Positions 8,381 to 16,675 of a stretch of 37,866 bases of DNA are shown piece after piece. Under the pieces are notes generated by a model. It ran no database searches. It saw only the letters and a list, made by a program, of their open reading frames with translations, and was not told the DNA's origin. The first letter of the stretch is position 1; each line of letters begins with the position of its first letter. Position numbers and translations under genes: made by a program. Source of the stretch: an uncultured Lachnospiraceae bacterium (GTDB taxonomy: Bacteria; Bacillota; Clostridia; Lachnospirales; Lachnospiraceae). The stretch lies in contig CANQSA010000023.1 in the NCBI GenBank assembly GCA_947626415.1, positions 1 to 37,866 on the forward strand. The letters are read 5' to 3'.

Positions 8381-9583
8381 TTATTTCCGAAACAGATAGT
8401 CGATGACCGTATGCCCTTTTGCGATATAGTTACCGCTTCCTGCCGCTTCCTTTTCATTGTAATTCCAGGTTTCCCGCTTGGGATCGGTACTGTCATACAG
8501 CAGATACGGAACCGGTTCGCTGGTATGCGTCCTGACGCAGATGGGAGTAGGATGATCCGGCAGAACCAGCATCCGGTAATCCGCGCCGGCTTCCTCCATC
8601 GCTTTCTTTACCACGCCGATAACGCGACCGTCCAGATTCTCTATCGCCTTCACCTTGCGCTCCACGCTGCCCTGATGTCCCATTTCATCCGGAGCTTCCA
8701 CATGGATATAGGCAAAATCATACCCGTCTTCCGTCAGGGCTTTGACCGCTGCAAGGGCTTTGCCCTCATAATTCGTTTCCAGCGTACCGTCCGCGCCCGG
8801 CACAATGATATTCTTCATATCGGCGCCTACCGCGATTCCTTTTAATAAATCTACCGCGGAGATCATAACGCCCTTTTTGCCCGTTTTCTCAAAAAACGAA
8901 GTGACGCAGGGTTTCGTCCCCGCACCCCAGAACCAGATGGAGTTGGCGGGATTTTTCCCCTCTTCCATCCGCTTTTGATTGATGGGATGATTGGCCAGGA
9001 TCGCATAACTGCGCTCCATCATAGCCCGCAGCTTCGGTTCTTTCGGCAGATAAGTTCCGATTTCATTCCCCAGCACATCATGCGGCGCTGTCAGCTCCGC
9101 TGTTTCTCCCCGATTCCAGATCGTCAGGTGCCGATAACTGGTCCCCACATAAAACTGAAATTCTTCGGACTCCAGTTCTTTCTTTACCGCATCCAGCAAA
9201 ACCGCCGCATCTTCGGTAGAAATTTCCCCGGAGCTGTGATCCAGGATTGTTTTCTCCGCATACGGCCTGTCGTCCGCAGACAGGGTTACCAGATTACAGC
9301 GGAGCGCAATATCCGTATCTTTCATCGCCACACCGATGCTCAGCGCTTCGAGCGGAGATCTGCCGGTATAATATTGTTTCGGATCATATCCCAATACAGA
9401 CAGATTTGCCGTATCGCTGCCCGGCTTCATTCCCTCCGGTATCGTATGCACCAATCCGATCTCCGAACATTTGGACAACGCATCCAGCACCGGCGTCTCT
9501 GCCGCTTCTAACGGCGTCCGGTTTCCCAGCTCCGCTAACGGGCGGTCTGCCATCCCGTCTCCTAATACTATAATATATTTCAT
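8381..9583 (-). CDS. ApgM-family phosphoglycerate-mutase-like enzyme, proposed homoserine kinase analogue
   Basis: About 400 residues in the alkaline-phosphatase superfamily (archaeal-type cofactor-independent phosphoglycerate mutase). The start MKYIIVLGDGMADRP supplies the metal-binding Asp. SDTANLSVLGYDP contains the likely phosphorylated Ser, and HVEAPDEMGHQG plus VLPDHPTPICVRTHT supply later metal ligands. In Clostridia this family sits beside hom and has been proposed to replace ThrB homoserine kinase. Here it directly follows hom, and no GHMP-type thrB is present in the window. The ATG at 9583 fits the conserved N-terminus, though its Shine-Dalgarno is weak. An in-frame TTG at 9604 is possible. 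Phosphoglycerate mutase activity remains the alternative. Confidence 0.85.
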   Translation of the reverse strand: MKYIIVLGDGMADRPLAELGNRTPLEAAETPVLDALSKCSEIGLVHTIPEGMKPGSDTANLSVLGYDPKQYYTGRSPLEALSIGVAMKDTDIALRCNLVTLSADDRPYAEKTILDHSSGEISTEDAAVLLDAVKKELESEEFQFYVGTSYRHLTIWNRGETAELTAPHDVLGNEIGTYLPKEPKLRAMMERSYAILANHPINQKRMEEGKNPANSIWFWGAGTKPCVTSFFEKTGKKGVMISAVDLLKGIAVGADMKNIIVPGADGTLETNYEGKALAAVKALTEDGYDFAYIHVEAPDEMGHQGSVERKVKAIENLDGRVIGVVKKAMEEAGADYRMLVLPDHPTPICVRTHTSEPVPYLLYDSTDPKRETWNYNEKEAAGSGNYIAKGHTVIDYLFRK

Positions 9584-9615
9584 AATATTCACACTTTCTG
9601 CCAAATCAGGCTGTC

Positions 9616-10833
9616 TTAATGACCGATCCGGATCCTGCTAAGCAGGCCGTCTAACTGTCCCGCCGCATTCGCAAAGGTTTCCTCCGTCATGGGTTCCGTA
9701 ACAAAAGCGAACTCCTCCGGCAATTCCGGAACCGTGATCTTTGCAACATTTCCGAATAAACTCTGTACATGATCGGCCTCATACTTCTTCACACGCACAA
9801 AGAACTGATTTTGTACTTTGTCAATATCCGCCAGAGACAGCGGTTTGCTGCTCCAGAAGGTCATGATATTGGTATTCAGGTGCTTGACGGCGTCCACTAC
9901 GTCCGCTACGACCGCGCTGGCAGTCGGCAGTTTGCCGGCGCCGCTTCCGTAAAACATCACATCACCGATCACATTGCCGCGTACCAGGATCCCGTTCAGG
10001 ACGCCCTCTACGCCAAACAGCGGATGGTCGTTTCCGATCATCACGGGGCAGACGCTGGCAAAAAACTGCTCCGGTTCTCCCTCTGTCTTCCGGCAGGTCC
10101 CGAACAGCTTGATCGCGGTTCCCATCGCTTTCGCGTACAGGAAGTCCCGATCCGTAATCTTTGTGATCCCTTCCGTATAGATATCTTCATAATTGACATT
10201 TTCTCCAAAGGCCAGAGACGCCAGGATCGCGATCTTTCGGCAGGCATCAAAGCCGTCCACATCCGCGGACGGATTGCGTTCCGCATATCCCAATGCCTGT
10301 GCTTCCTTTAATACCGCGTCAAAGCTCGCGCCTTCCCTTGCCATTTTGGTCAGCATATAGTTGGTGGTTCCGTTCAGGATCCCGGTAATTTCATAGATCT
10401 CATCCGCAGTCAGACACTGATTCAGCGGCCGGATGATCGGGATACCGCCTCCGACACTGGCCTCAAACAGGAAATTCCGGTTATGCAGTCTGGCGATCTC
10501 CAGAAGCTCCGGGCCGTATTTCGCTACCAGCTCTTTATTGGAAGTACAGACGCTTTTTCCCGCTTCCAGCGCCTGCTTTACAAATGTATAGGCCGGATTG
10601 GTGCCTCCCATAGTCTCCACGATCACTTCTACGTCCGGATCATGCAAAATAGTGGTAAAATCATGTACCAAAATCTTCTGAACCGGATCCCCGGGAAATT
10701 CCCGCAGGTCCAGCACATATTTGACCTGAATCTCCTGCCCGCTTCGCTTTGCGATACTGTCATAATTGGTTTTTAATACTTCTACAACACCGGAGCCGAT
10801 GGTGCCATATCCTAATACTGCGATCTGAATCAT
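9616..10833 (-). CDS. hom: Homoserine dehydrogenase
   Basis: 405 residues. The Rossmann nucleotide loop is GYGTIGSGVVEVL at residues 8-20. MGGTNPAYTFVKQALEAGKSVCTSNKELVA and ASVGGGIPIIRPL are typical of homoserine dehydrogenase, as is ILNGTTNYMLTKM. It reduces aspartate semialdehyde to homoserine. The C-terminal about 80 residues (FFVRVKKYEADHV onward) resemble a reduced ACT-like tail, shorter than in the 430-residue relatives. GGAGAGAAG precedes the ATG. It lies 10 nt after the ACT-domain gene and 32 nt before the ApgM-like gene. Confidence 0.93.
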   Translation of the reverse strand: MIQIAVLGYGTIGSGVVEVLKTNYDSIAKRSGQEIQVKYVLDLREFPGDPVQKILVHDFTTILHDPDVEVIVETMGGTNPAYTFVKQALEAGKSVCTSNKELVAKYGPELLEIARLHNRNFLFEASVGGGIPIIRPLNQCLTADEIYEITGILNGTTNYMLTKMAREGASFDAVLKEAQALGYAERNPSADVDGFDACRKIAILASLAFGENVNYEDIYTEGITKITDRDFLYAKAMGTAIKLFGTCRKTEGEPEQFFASVCPVMIGNDHPLFGVEGVLNGILVRGNVIGDVMFYGSGAGKLPTASAVVADVVDAVKHLNTNIMTFWSSKPLSLADIDKVQNQFFVRVKKYEADHVQSLFGNVAKITVPELPEEFAFVTEPMTEETFANAAGQLDGLLSRIRIGH

Positions 10834-10843
10834 GTCTTCTCTC

Positions 10844-11287
10844 CTACGACTTTGCTAAAATTTTTAAATAATGAACGCCCTTCTGGGCTTCGATCTCCTG
10901 GATCATTCCCGACATATCCTTGGAGGAAGACAGCACTTCCACACTCAATGTCAGAGACGCCAGCCCGTTGATCGGAATGGTCTGATGAATCGTCAGAATA
11001 TTGGCATTGGATTCCGCGATTGTCTTTAACACACTGGATAATACGCCCGGTTCATCATCCATCTGCAGGACAAACGTAATGGTTTTCCCCCGTGTGTCAT
11101 CATGAAACGGGGAAATATCATCCTTGTATTTATAAAAGGAGCTGCGGCTGATTCCCAGCTGTTCCGTCGCCTTCTGCACTGTCATGGCCGGATCGGTCTC
11201 CAGCATCCGCTTAGCTTCCACGACTTTCAGCAGCACTTCCGGAAGCGCCTTTTTCCTGACTACAAAATACTTTGTGTCGTCCTCCAT
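10844..11287 (-). CDS. ACT domain-containing protein, UPF0735/PheB-like
   Basis: 147 residues. The N-terminal half (about 1-65) carries a helix-turn-helix-like segment, TVQKATEQLGISRSSFYKYKD. The C-terminal half is an ACT domain, TFVLQMDDEPGVLSSVLKTIAESNANILTIHQTIP, which usually binds an amino acid. The combination matches the UPF0735/PheB group often placed before hom. It sits between lysC and hom, so sensing of an aspartate-family amino acid is a reasonable inference. Confidence 0.85.
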   Translation of the reverse strand: MEDDTKYFVVRKKALPEVLLKVVEAKRMLETDPAMTVQKATEQLGISRSSFYKYKDDISPFHDDTRGKTITFVLQMDDEPGVLSSVLKTIAESNANILTIHQTIPINGLASLTLSVEVLSSSKDMSGMIQEIEAQKGVHYLKILAKS

Positions 11288-11306
11288 TTTGCCCTCTGTC
11301 TTTCTA

Positions 11307-12626
11307 TTATAACTGTACGGTTACAAAAATATCGTAAATTGCTTTGACTGCCGCTTCAAAATCCTCGTTCTTCACGCCGATGATGATATTTAACTCGCTG
11401 GAGCCCTGATCGATCATTTTTACATTGATGCGGGCGTGTGCCAGCGCGGAAAAAATCCTGCCGGCGGTACCTCTGGTTGCGCGCATTCCCCGTCCTACAA
11501 CGGCGATCAGCGCCAGATCATTTTCCAGTTCAATGGTATCTGGGTTCACAACACGGTGCAGGCCGGCCAGAATCCGCTGCTCCTTCTGCGCGAAACCGTC
11601 TTCGTGCACAAATACGGTCATGGTATCGATACCGGACGGCATATGCTCAAAGGAAATGCCTTCCCGCTCAAACACCTCCAGCACTCTTCTTCCGAATCCG
11701 ATCTCGGAATTCATCATATCCTTATCCACGGTAATGGAAACAAAGCCCTTTTTTCCTGCAATCCCGGTAATGGTATATTTCGGTCTGTGGCAGGTGCTCT
11801 CCACAATCATCGTTCCTTTATCTTCCGGACGGTTCGTATTCCGGATATTGATCGGGATCCCTTCCCTCCGAACCGGGAAAATCGCATCTTCATGCAGAAC
11901 AGAAGCTCCCATATAGGACAGCTCCCGGAGTTCCTTATAGGTGATATAGTCGATCCCCTTCGGATCCGGAATAATCCTGGGATCCGCGATCAGAAAACCG
12001 GAAACATCAGTCCAGTTTTCATAAATATCCGCATGGACTGCCTGTGCCACAATGGAACCGGTAATATCGGAACCGCCTCTGGAAAACGTCCGTACCGTAC
12101 CGTCGCTCTGCGCGCCGTAAAATCCCGGAATCACCACATAACCCTCATCGACCAGCCGGGCGCTTAACACCTTCCGGGTCCGCTCCGCATTCAGTGAGCC
12201 GTCTTTATGAAATACAATGACCGATGCGGCGTCAATAAAGGAAAAGCCCAGATAATCCGCCATCACGATCCCGTTTAGATATTCGCCGCGGGACGCCGCG
12301 TACTCTTTTCCCGCCTTTTGCTTAAAGTTCTCGGCAATCTTCGTAAATTCTTCCTGCAGGGAAAGCTTCAGCCCCAGCCCGTCTATGATCTCCTGGTATC
12401 GAGCCGCGATCTGCTCCAGCACTTCGCTGAAATCCTTCTCCTGTTCCGCCAGTTCATAGCACTGATACAGCAGATCCGTCACCTTGGTATCGCCGTCATA
12501 CCGTTTCCCCGGTGCAGAGGGTACTACATATCTTCTCGATTTATCGGAACGGATGATCTCTCCTACCTTCCGGAACTGTTCGGCGCTTGCCAGTGAACTG
12601 CCGCCGAATTTCACTACCTTTTTCAT
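11307..12626 (-). CDS. lysC: Aspartate kinase
   Basis: 439 residues. It opens MKKVVKFGGSSLASAEQF with the kinase KFGGSS loop; FSRGGSDITGSIVAQAV and ENWTDVSGFLIADPRII are catalytic-domain signatures. Two ACT domains follow (FVSITVDKDMMNSEIGFG and LIAVVGRGMRATRGTAGRIF), expected to bind lysine and/or threonine. It phosphorylates L-aspartate at the head of the Lys/Thr/Met pathway. The ATG at 12626 fits the conserved N-terminus. A longer in-frame start at 12761 adds 45 unrelated residues and runs into the glyQS terminator. ACT regulator, hom and the ApgM-like gene follow in order. Confidence 0.93.
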   Translation of the reverse strand: MKKVVKFGGSSLASAEQFRKVGEIIRSDKSRRYVVPSAPGKRYDGDTKVTDLLYQCYELAEQEKDFSEVLEQIAARYQEIIDGLGLKLSLQEEFTKIAENFKQKAGKEYAASRGEYLNGIVMADYLGFSFIDAASVIVFHKDGSLNAERTRKVLSARLVDEGYVVIPGFYGAQSDGTVRTFSRGGSDITGSIVAQAVHADIYENWTDVSGFLIADPRIIPDPKGIDYITYKELRELSYMGASVLHEDAIFPVRREGIPINIRNTNRPEDKGTMIVESTCHRPKYTITGIAGKKGFVSITVDKDMMNSEIGFGRRVLEVFEREGISFEHMPSGIDTMTVFVHEDGFAQKEQRILAGLHRVVNPDTIELENDLALIAVVGRGMRATRGTAGRIFSALAHARINVKMIDQGSSELNIIIGVKNEDFEAAVKAIYDIFVTVQL

Positions 12627-12761
12627 ATTCTCTACCAAGCCTTTCTTTCCTCGCTTCTGCGATGATTTCGTCCTTTTATCATATGTAAAAAGTCCGTAAA
12701 TGTTTTTACCCGAAATACATTTGTCTTTGTCAGAAATACTCAACAGGTAGAATCTTATCAC

Positions 12762-12790
12762 AAAAAAAAGGGTTATGCAACCCTTTTTTT
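12762..12790. terminator. Bidirectional-looking terminator after glyQS
   Basis: A run of A8, then GGGTT-ATG-CAACCC, then T-run: a short G/C stem flanked by A and T tracts. On the minus strand it lies 11 nt past the glyQS stop and separates that operon from the lysC operon. Confidence 0.85.
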
Positions 12791-12800
12791 ATAAGCACTT

Positions 12801-14195
12801 TTAAAATGTAAATTTATCTGCGAAATACGCTTTCAGGTCCGCAATGGCGACTCGCTCCTGCGCCATCGTATCGCGGTCCCGGACGGTCACACAGCCGTCA
12901 GTCTCAGAATCAAAATCGTAGGTAACACAGAACGGCGTACCAATCTCATCCTGTCTGCGGTAGCGTTTCCCGATATTGCCTCTGTCGTCAAACTCACAGT
13001 TATAAAGCTTAGACAGTTCCGTATAAATCTTCTCCGCGCCTTCATTCAGTTTCTTCGACAACGGCAGCACGCCCACCTTGACCGGCGCCAGCGCCGGATG
13101 GAAATGCAGCACAGTCCGCATATCGCCGCCTTCCAGTTCTTCCTCGTCATAAGCGCCGCACAGGAACGCCAGTGTCACACGGTCGGCGCCCAGCGACGGT
13201 TCGATCACATACGGAATATATTTTTTCCCTTTCGTATCGTCAAAATACTCCATCGGTTCTCCGGATACATTCTGATGCTGCGTCAGGTCATAATCGGTTC
13301 TGTCGGCAATCCCCCACAGCTCGCCCCAGCCAAACGGGAATAAAAACTCGATATCGGTGGTCGCCTTGCTGTAGAAAGACAATTCTTCCTTTTCATGATC
13401 ACGGACACGCATCTCCTCCGGTTTCATGCCCAGGCTCTGCAGCCAGTTGATGCAGAACTGTTTCCAGTACGCGAACCATTCCAGATCCGTATCCGGCTCA
13501 CAGAAAAATTCCAGTTCCATCTGTTCAAATTCTCTGGTACGGAAGGTAAAGTTGCCGGGCGTGATCTCGTTCCGAAATGATTTTCCGATCTGTCCGATTC
13601 CAAACGGGATCTTTTTCCGGGATGTCCGCTGTACATTCTTAAAGTTGACAAAGATACCCTGTGCCGTCTCCGGTCTCAAATAAACCGTGTTCTTCGCGTC
13701 TTCCGTAACGCCCTGAAACGTCTTAAACATCAGATTGAATTCCCGGATCTCGGTAAAATTATGTTTTCCGCAGGTCGGGCAGGGAACCTGATGCTCCTCG
13801 ATAAAAGCAGCCATCTCTTCATGCGACCAGGCGTCAATGCTGTTCTCCGGTACGATCCCATGCTCACTCATATAATCTTCAATGATCTTATCGGCGCGGA
13901 AACGTTCATGACATTCCTTGCAGTCCATCAGCGGATCGGAAAAGCTGCCCAAATGTCCGGAAGCAACCCAGGTCTGCGGATTCATTAAGATCGCGCAGTC
14001 CACGCCTACATTGTACGGGTTCTCCTGGATAAACTTAGACCACCACGCCTTTTTTACATTATTCTTCAATTCCACGCCCAGGTTTCCGTAATCCCAGGTA
14101 TTCGCCAGACCGCCGTATATTTCCGAGCCGGGATATACAAAGCCTCTCGCCTTTGCCAACGCTACAATTTTATCCATTGTCTTCTCTGCTGTCAT
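12801..14195 (-). CDS. glyQS: Glycyl-tRNA synthetase, dimeric type
   Basis: 464 residues, the single-chain alpha2 class II glycyl-tRNA synthetase. It starts [19 protein letters not shown] and continues [20 protein letters not shown], a diagnostic glycine-site segment. [14 protein letters not shown] and [17 protein letters not shown] (motif 2) follow, and [15 protein letters not shown] is motif 3. The four cysteines in CKECHERF and CPTCGKH may bind zinc. Its ATG overlaps the stop of the upstream lipoprotein gene (ATGA), with AAGGAGG ten nucleotides before. No T-box leader is visible upstream of the pair. Confidence 0.95.
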   Translation of the reverse strand: MTAEKTMDKIVALAKARGFVYPGSEIYGGLANTWDYGNLGVELKNNVKKAWWSKFIQENPYNVGVDCAILMNPQTWVASGHLGSFSDPLMDCKECHERFRADKIIEDYMSEHGIVPENSIDAWSHEEMAAFIEEHQVPCPTCGKHNFTEIREFNLMFKTFQGVTEDAKNTVYLRPETAQGIFVNFKNVQRTSRKKIPFGIGQIGKSFRNEITPGNFTFRTREFEQMELEFFCEPDTDLEWFAYWKQFCINWLQSLGMKPEEMRVRDHEKEELSFYSKATTDIEFLFPFGWGELWGIADRTDYDLTQHQNVSGEPMEYFDDTKGKKYIPYVIEPSLGADRVTLAFLCGAYDEEELEGGDMRTVLHFHPALAPVKVGVLPLSKKLNEGAEKIYTELSKLYNCEFDDRGNIGKRYRRQDEIGTPFCVTYDFDSETDGCVTVRDRDTMAQERVAIADLKAYFADKFTF

Positions 14196-14893
14196 GATTC
14201 TTCGTCCTCCTTCACAGACGTATCGTTTTTATAAAAAATATAATTTACGGAATCCGCCTTAGTAACGGCGGCGCCGGTATCCATCGTTACGCCTTCCGAA
14301 ACATAAACAATGGGATAATCAACCGTCAGTTTGCATGCCTGATTGGTAATGATCACTTTCAGTTCCGCATCCGCTTTTATGGTATCCGGACTGACCGTTT
14401 CATTGGTTCCCGCTTTTACAAATGCCGCATCCATATCGTAGCCCTGATTGGCAGCACCCTCTACATTTCCCTGGAACAGGATCACTTCTTCTCCGGTCAC
14501 ATACTTCTGATTATACGCGGCATATGCTTCCGGCGACCAGAACTGCAGCACAACCGTCATGAGTCCGTCCTTCAGTTCCAGGCTCTGAAGCGACGCCACA
14601 TTTCCTTTGGCATTGACTTCTTTTAACTCCGCTTCCACATCAGCCCGAAACTGCTCCTGGTCATATTTTTCATCTTTGAATTCTTCCACAATCTGATCCG
14701 TTACCGTACCGTTCTCCGCCAGATGCAGCAGATGTTCCCCCGCACGTACCGCCACGGTCTCCGGTTCCGTCTCTTTATTTTCTTTTTCATCGCTGCAGCC
14801 GCAGAATCCGGTCATGCAGAAGACCAATACAAACGCAAGGATCCGCAGTCTGCCTGTCCGAAACGCTCCGTGCGCCTGATCTCTCTTTCTCAT
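14192..14893 (-). CDS. Lipoprotein of unknown function upstream of glyQS
   Basis: 233 residues. A positively charged N-terminus precedes a hydrophobic helix and a lipobox-like GFCGC with the likely lipidated Cys near residue 33. The exported part is acidic and begins with a Glu-rich linker. It has no motif I recognise. Four-nucleotide overlap with glyQS suggests coupling, though a functional link to glycyl-tRNA synthesis is not evident. AAGGGG precedes the ATG. Confidence 0.75.
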   Translation of the reverse strand: MRKRDQAHGAFRTGRLRILAFVLVFCMTGFCGCSDEKENKETEPETVAVRAGEHLLHLAENGTVTDQIVEEFKDEKYDQEQFRADVEAELKEVNAKGNVASLQSLELKDGLMTVVLQFWSPEAYAAYNQKYVTGEEVILFQGNVEGAANQGYDMDAAFVKAGTNETVSPDTIKADAELKVIITNQACKLTVDYPIVYVSEGVTMDTGAAVTKADSVNYIFYKNDTSVKEDEES

Positions 14894-14932
14894 CTCATAT
14901 CCCCTTCCTATGTATGGATAAAGCTACTGCAT

Positions 14933-14961
14933 ATTCTACAAAATTATTCCTGTTTTTTCAA
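14933..14961 (-). promoter_or_regulatory. Promoter of the lipoprotein-glyQS operon
   Basis: TTGAAA (14956-14961), 17-nt spacer, TAGAAT (14933-14938) on the minus strand, about 40 nt before the lipoprotein ATG. Confidence 0.65.
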
Positions 14962-14978
14962 CTGTTTCCGTAAAAAAA

Positions 14979-15725
14979 TTACTCCGCCGCCAGCATTTCC
15001 AGCATTTCCAGCGCACGCAGCGGCTTTTCCACATACCGTTTGATCAGCTGCCCGATGATCTGTTCCATCTGCGATAAGACCTCCGGCGTTACCTGAAAGG
15101 AAAACAGCTTTCCGATTGGGCTGGATACGATATACTGCAGCGCATATAAAGTGGAGTCCTTTAATTTCACCATTTCCTGACTCTGTGTCCTGCAGGAATC
15201 ACAGAAGACTTCCATCCGGGCCGGATCATACCAGACCAGATCTGTTTTCCCGCCGCAGTGTCTGCAGGTAAAAAAATCCGGATATATCCCCTGCAGCGTC
15301 ATCGTCTTCAATTCATAGATACAGCGGATCAGCGGCAGACGTAACGTCTCTTTTTCCATAGTGCGGAAGGTAAGATACAGCAGATTCAGCATATCTTTCC
15401 CGTCCACGCCTTCCCTTGAAAAATAGTCTGCCAATTCCAGGAAATAAAAGCCATAAGAGGTCATGGCAATATCCCCGGTCAGTTTGGGAAAAAATTCTGA
15501 AATATTCACTCCGGTCAGTCCATAGCTGTCTCTGCCCTCGAAGACCGTAAATGTCCCAAAGGAAAACGGACGGCTACCCGCTAAAAACGGACTGTTCTGC
15601 CGCCTTGCTCCCCTGGCGAAGGCGGATATTTTTCCTTTTTCCTTTGTCAAAAGAACCAGTCGCTTATCATATTCTCCGATGGGCATGGCTGACAGCACCA
15701 TTCCCCTGACCTCTGTCTGATTCAA
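14979..15725 (-). CDS. recO: DNA repair protein RecO
   Basis: 248 residues. The N-terminal OB fold begins TEVRGMVLSAMPIGEYDKRLVLLTKEKG. The helical C-terminal half carries a Cys4 zinc site, CRHCGG and CDSC. RecO loads RecA together with RecR in the RecF pathway. I place the start at the TTG at 15725: GGAGG lies five nucleotides upstream and the length matches the family. The first in-frame ATG (15803) lies 44 nt inside era and lacks a ribosome site. It follows era by about 34 nt in the M16-era-recO run. Confidence 0.9.
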   Translation of the reverse strand: MNQTEVRGMVLSAMPIGEYDKRLVLLTKEKGKISAFARGARRQNSPFLAGSRPFSFGTFTVFEGRDSYGLTGVNISEFFPKLTGDIAMTSYGFYFLELADYFSREGVDGKDMLNLLYLTFRTMEKETLRLPLIRCIYELKTMTLQGIYPDFFTCRHCGGKTDLVWYDPARMEVFCDSCRTQSQEMVKLKDSTLYALQYIVSSPIGKLFSFQVTPEVLSQMEQIIGQLIKRYVEKPLRALEMLEMLAAE

Positions 15726-15759
15726 AGCTGCCTCCGTTTCCGCGTATCCGTGTATCCGT

Positions 15760-16662
15760 TTAATCCTGTTTTTGATATCCGAAATTGCTGAGCATAAGAT
15801 CACTGTCCCGCCATTCTTTCTTTACCTTGACCCAGAGTTTCAGATTCACCTGACACTCTACCAGACGCTCAATCTCATAGCGGGCATTGGTTCCGATTTT
15901 CTTTAACATACTGCCCTGCTTTCCGATGATGATCCCTTTGTGGGAATCCCGCTCACAGATAATCGTGGCGTCAATATCATAAAATCCGCCGCCCTGCCGT
16001 TCCTTCATCCGGTCGATCACGACAGCGATCCCATGCGGGATTTCATCATTTAAAGCGTGCAGCGCTTTTTCCCGGATAATTTCCGCCACGATCTGCCGGA
16101 CGGGCTGATCCGTAACCGTATCTTCGTCATAATATTGCGGACCGTACGGCAGATATTTGAAAATACAGGTAAGGATCGTCTCCGTATTCTGTCCCCGGAT
16201 CGCGGAAGTGGGAATGATCTCGTCAAACGGGAACAATTTTCCATAAGCGGCGATGGATTCCGCAATCTCCTCCCGTTTCACCGTATCGGTTTTATTGATC
16301 ACCAGGATCACGGGCAGATGCAGACCTGCCAGCTGTTCGGCGATATGCCGTTCTCCTGCCCCGATATAGGAGGTCGGTTCCACCAGCCATACGACCACAT
16401 CCACCTCGCTTAACGTTTTCTGCGCCACATGCATCATGTACTCGCCCAATTTATTTTTCGCCTTGTGAATCCCCGGAGTATCCAAAAAGATGATCTGTCC
16501 CTCTTTGGAAGTATATACGGTCTGAATCCGGTTTCGGGTCGTCTGCGGCTTATTCGAGGTAATAGCGATCTTCTGACCGATCAGACGGTTCATCAAAGTG
16601 GACTTTCCTACATTGGGTCTGCCGATCAATGCCACAAATCCTGATTTATACGTTTGTTCCAT
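15760..16662 (-). CDS. era: GTPase Era
   Basis: 300 residues. The G1 loop GRPNVGKST is near residues 14-22, G3 is DTPGIH, and G4 is NKTD. The KH domain follows, with IICERDSHKGIIIGKQGSMLKKIG. Era binds the 3' end of 16S rRNA and acts in 30S assembly. GGAG lies five nucleotides before the ATG. It is 13 nt downstream of the M16 peptidase gene and followed by recO, a frequent Firmicutes neighbour. Confidence 0.96.
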   Translation of the reverse strand: MEQTYKSGFVALIGRPNVGKSTLMNRLIGQKIAITSNKPQTTRNRIQTVYTSKEGQIIFLDTPGIHKAKNKLGEYMMHVAQKTLSEVDVVVWLVEPTSYIGAGERHIAEQLAGLHLPVILVINKTDTVKREEIAESIAAYGKLFPFDEIIPTSAIRGQNTETILTCIFKYLPYGPQYYDEDTVTDQPVRQIVAEIIREKALHALNDEIPHGIAVVIDRMKERQGGGFYDIDATIICERDSHKGIIIGKQGSMLKKIGTNARYEIERLVECQVNLKLWVKVKKEWRDSDLMLSNFGYQKQD

Positions 16663-16675
16663 ACGGTCTCCTCAT

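Noticed and set aside
11436-12167. 243-codon plus-strand ORF opposite lysC
   Set aside because: A shadow of the aspartate kinase coding sequence; His/Arg/Asn-rich with no domain.
12627-12761. Lysine riboswitch before lysC
   Set aside because: The 135-nt leader has none of the conserved lysine aptamer blocks and is too short.
14894-14978. T-box leader for glyQS
   Set aside because: The region upstream of the lipoprotein-glyQS pair is only about 85 nt and lacks a T-box sequence and terminator.
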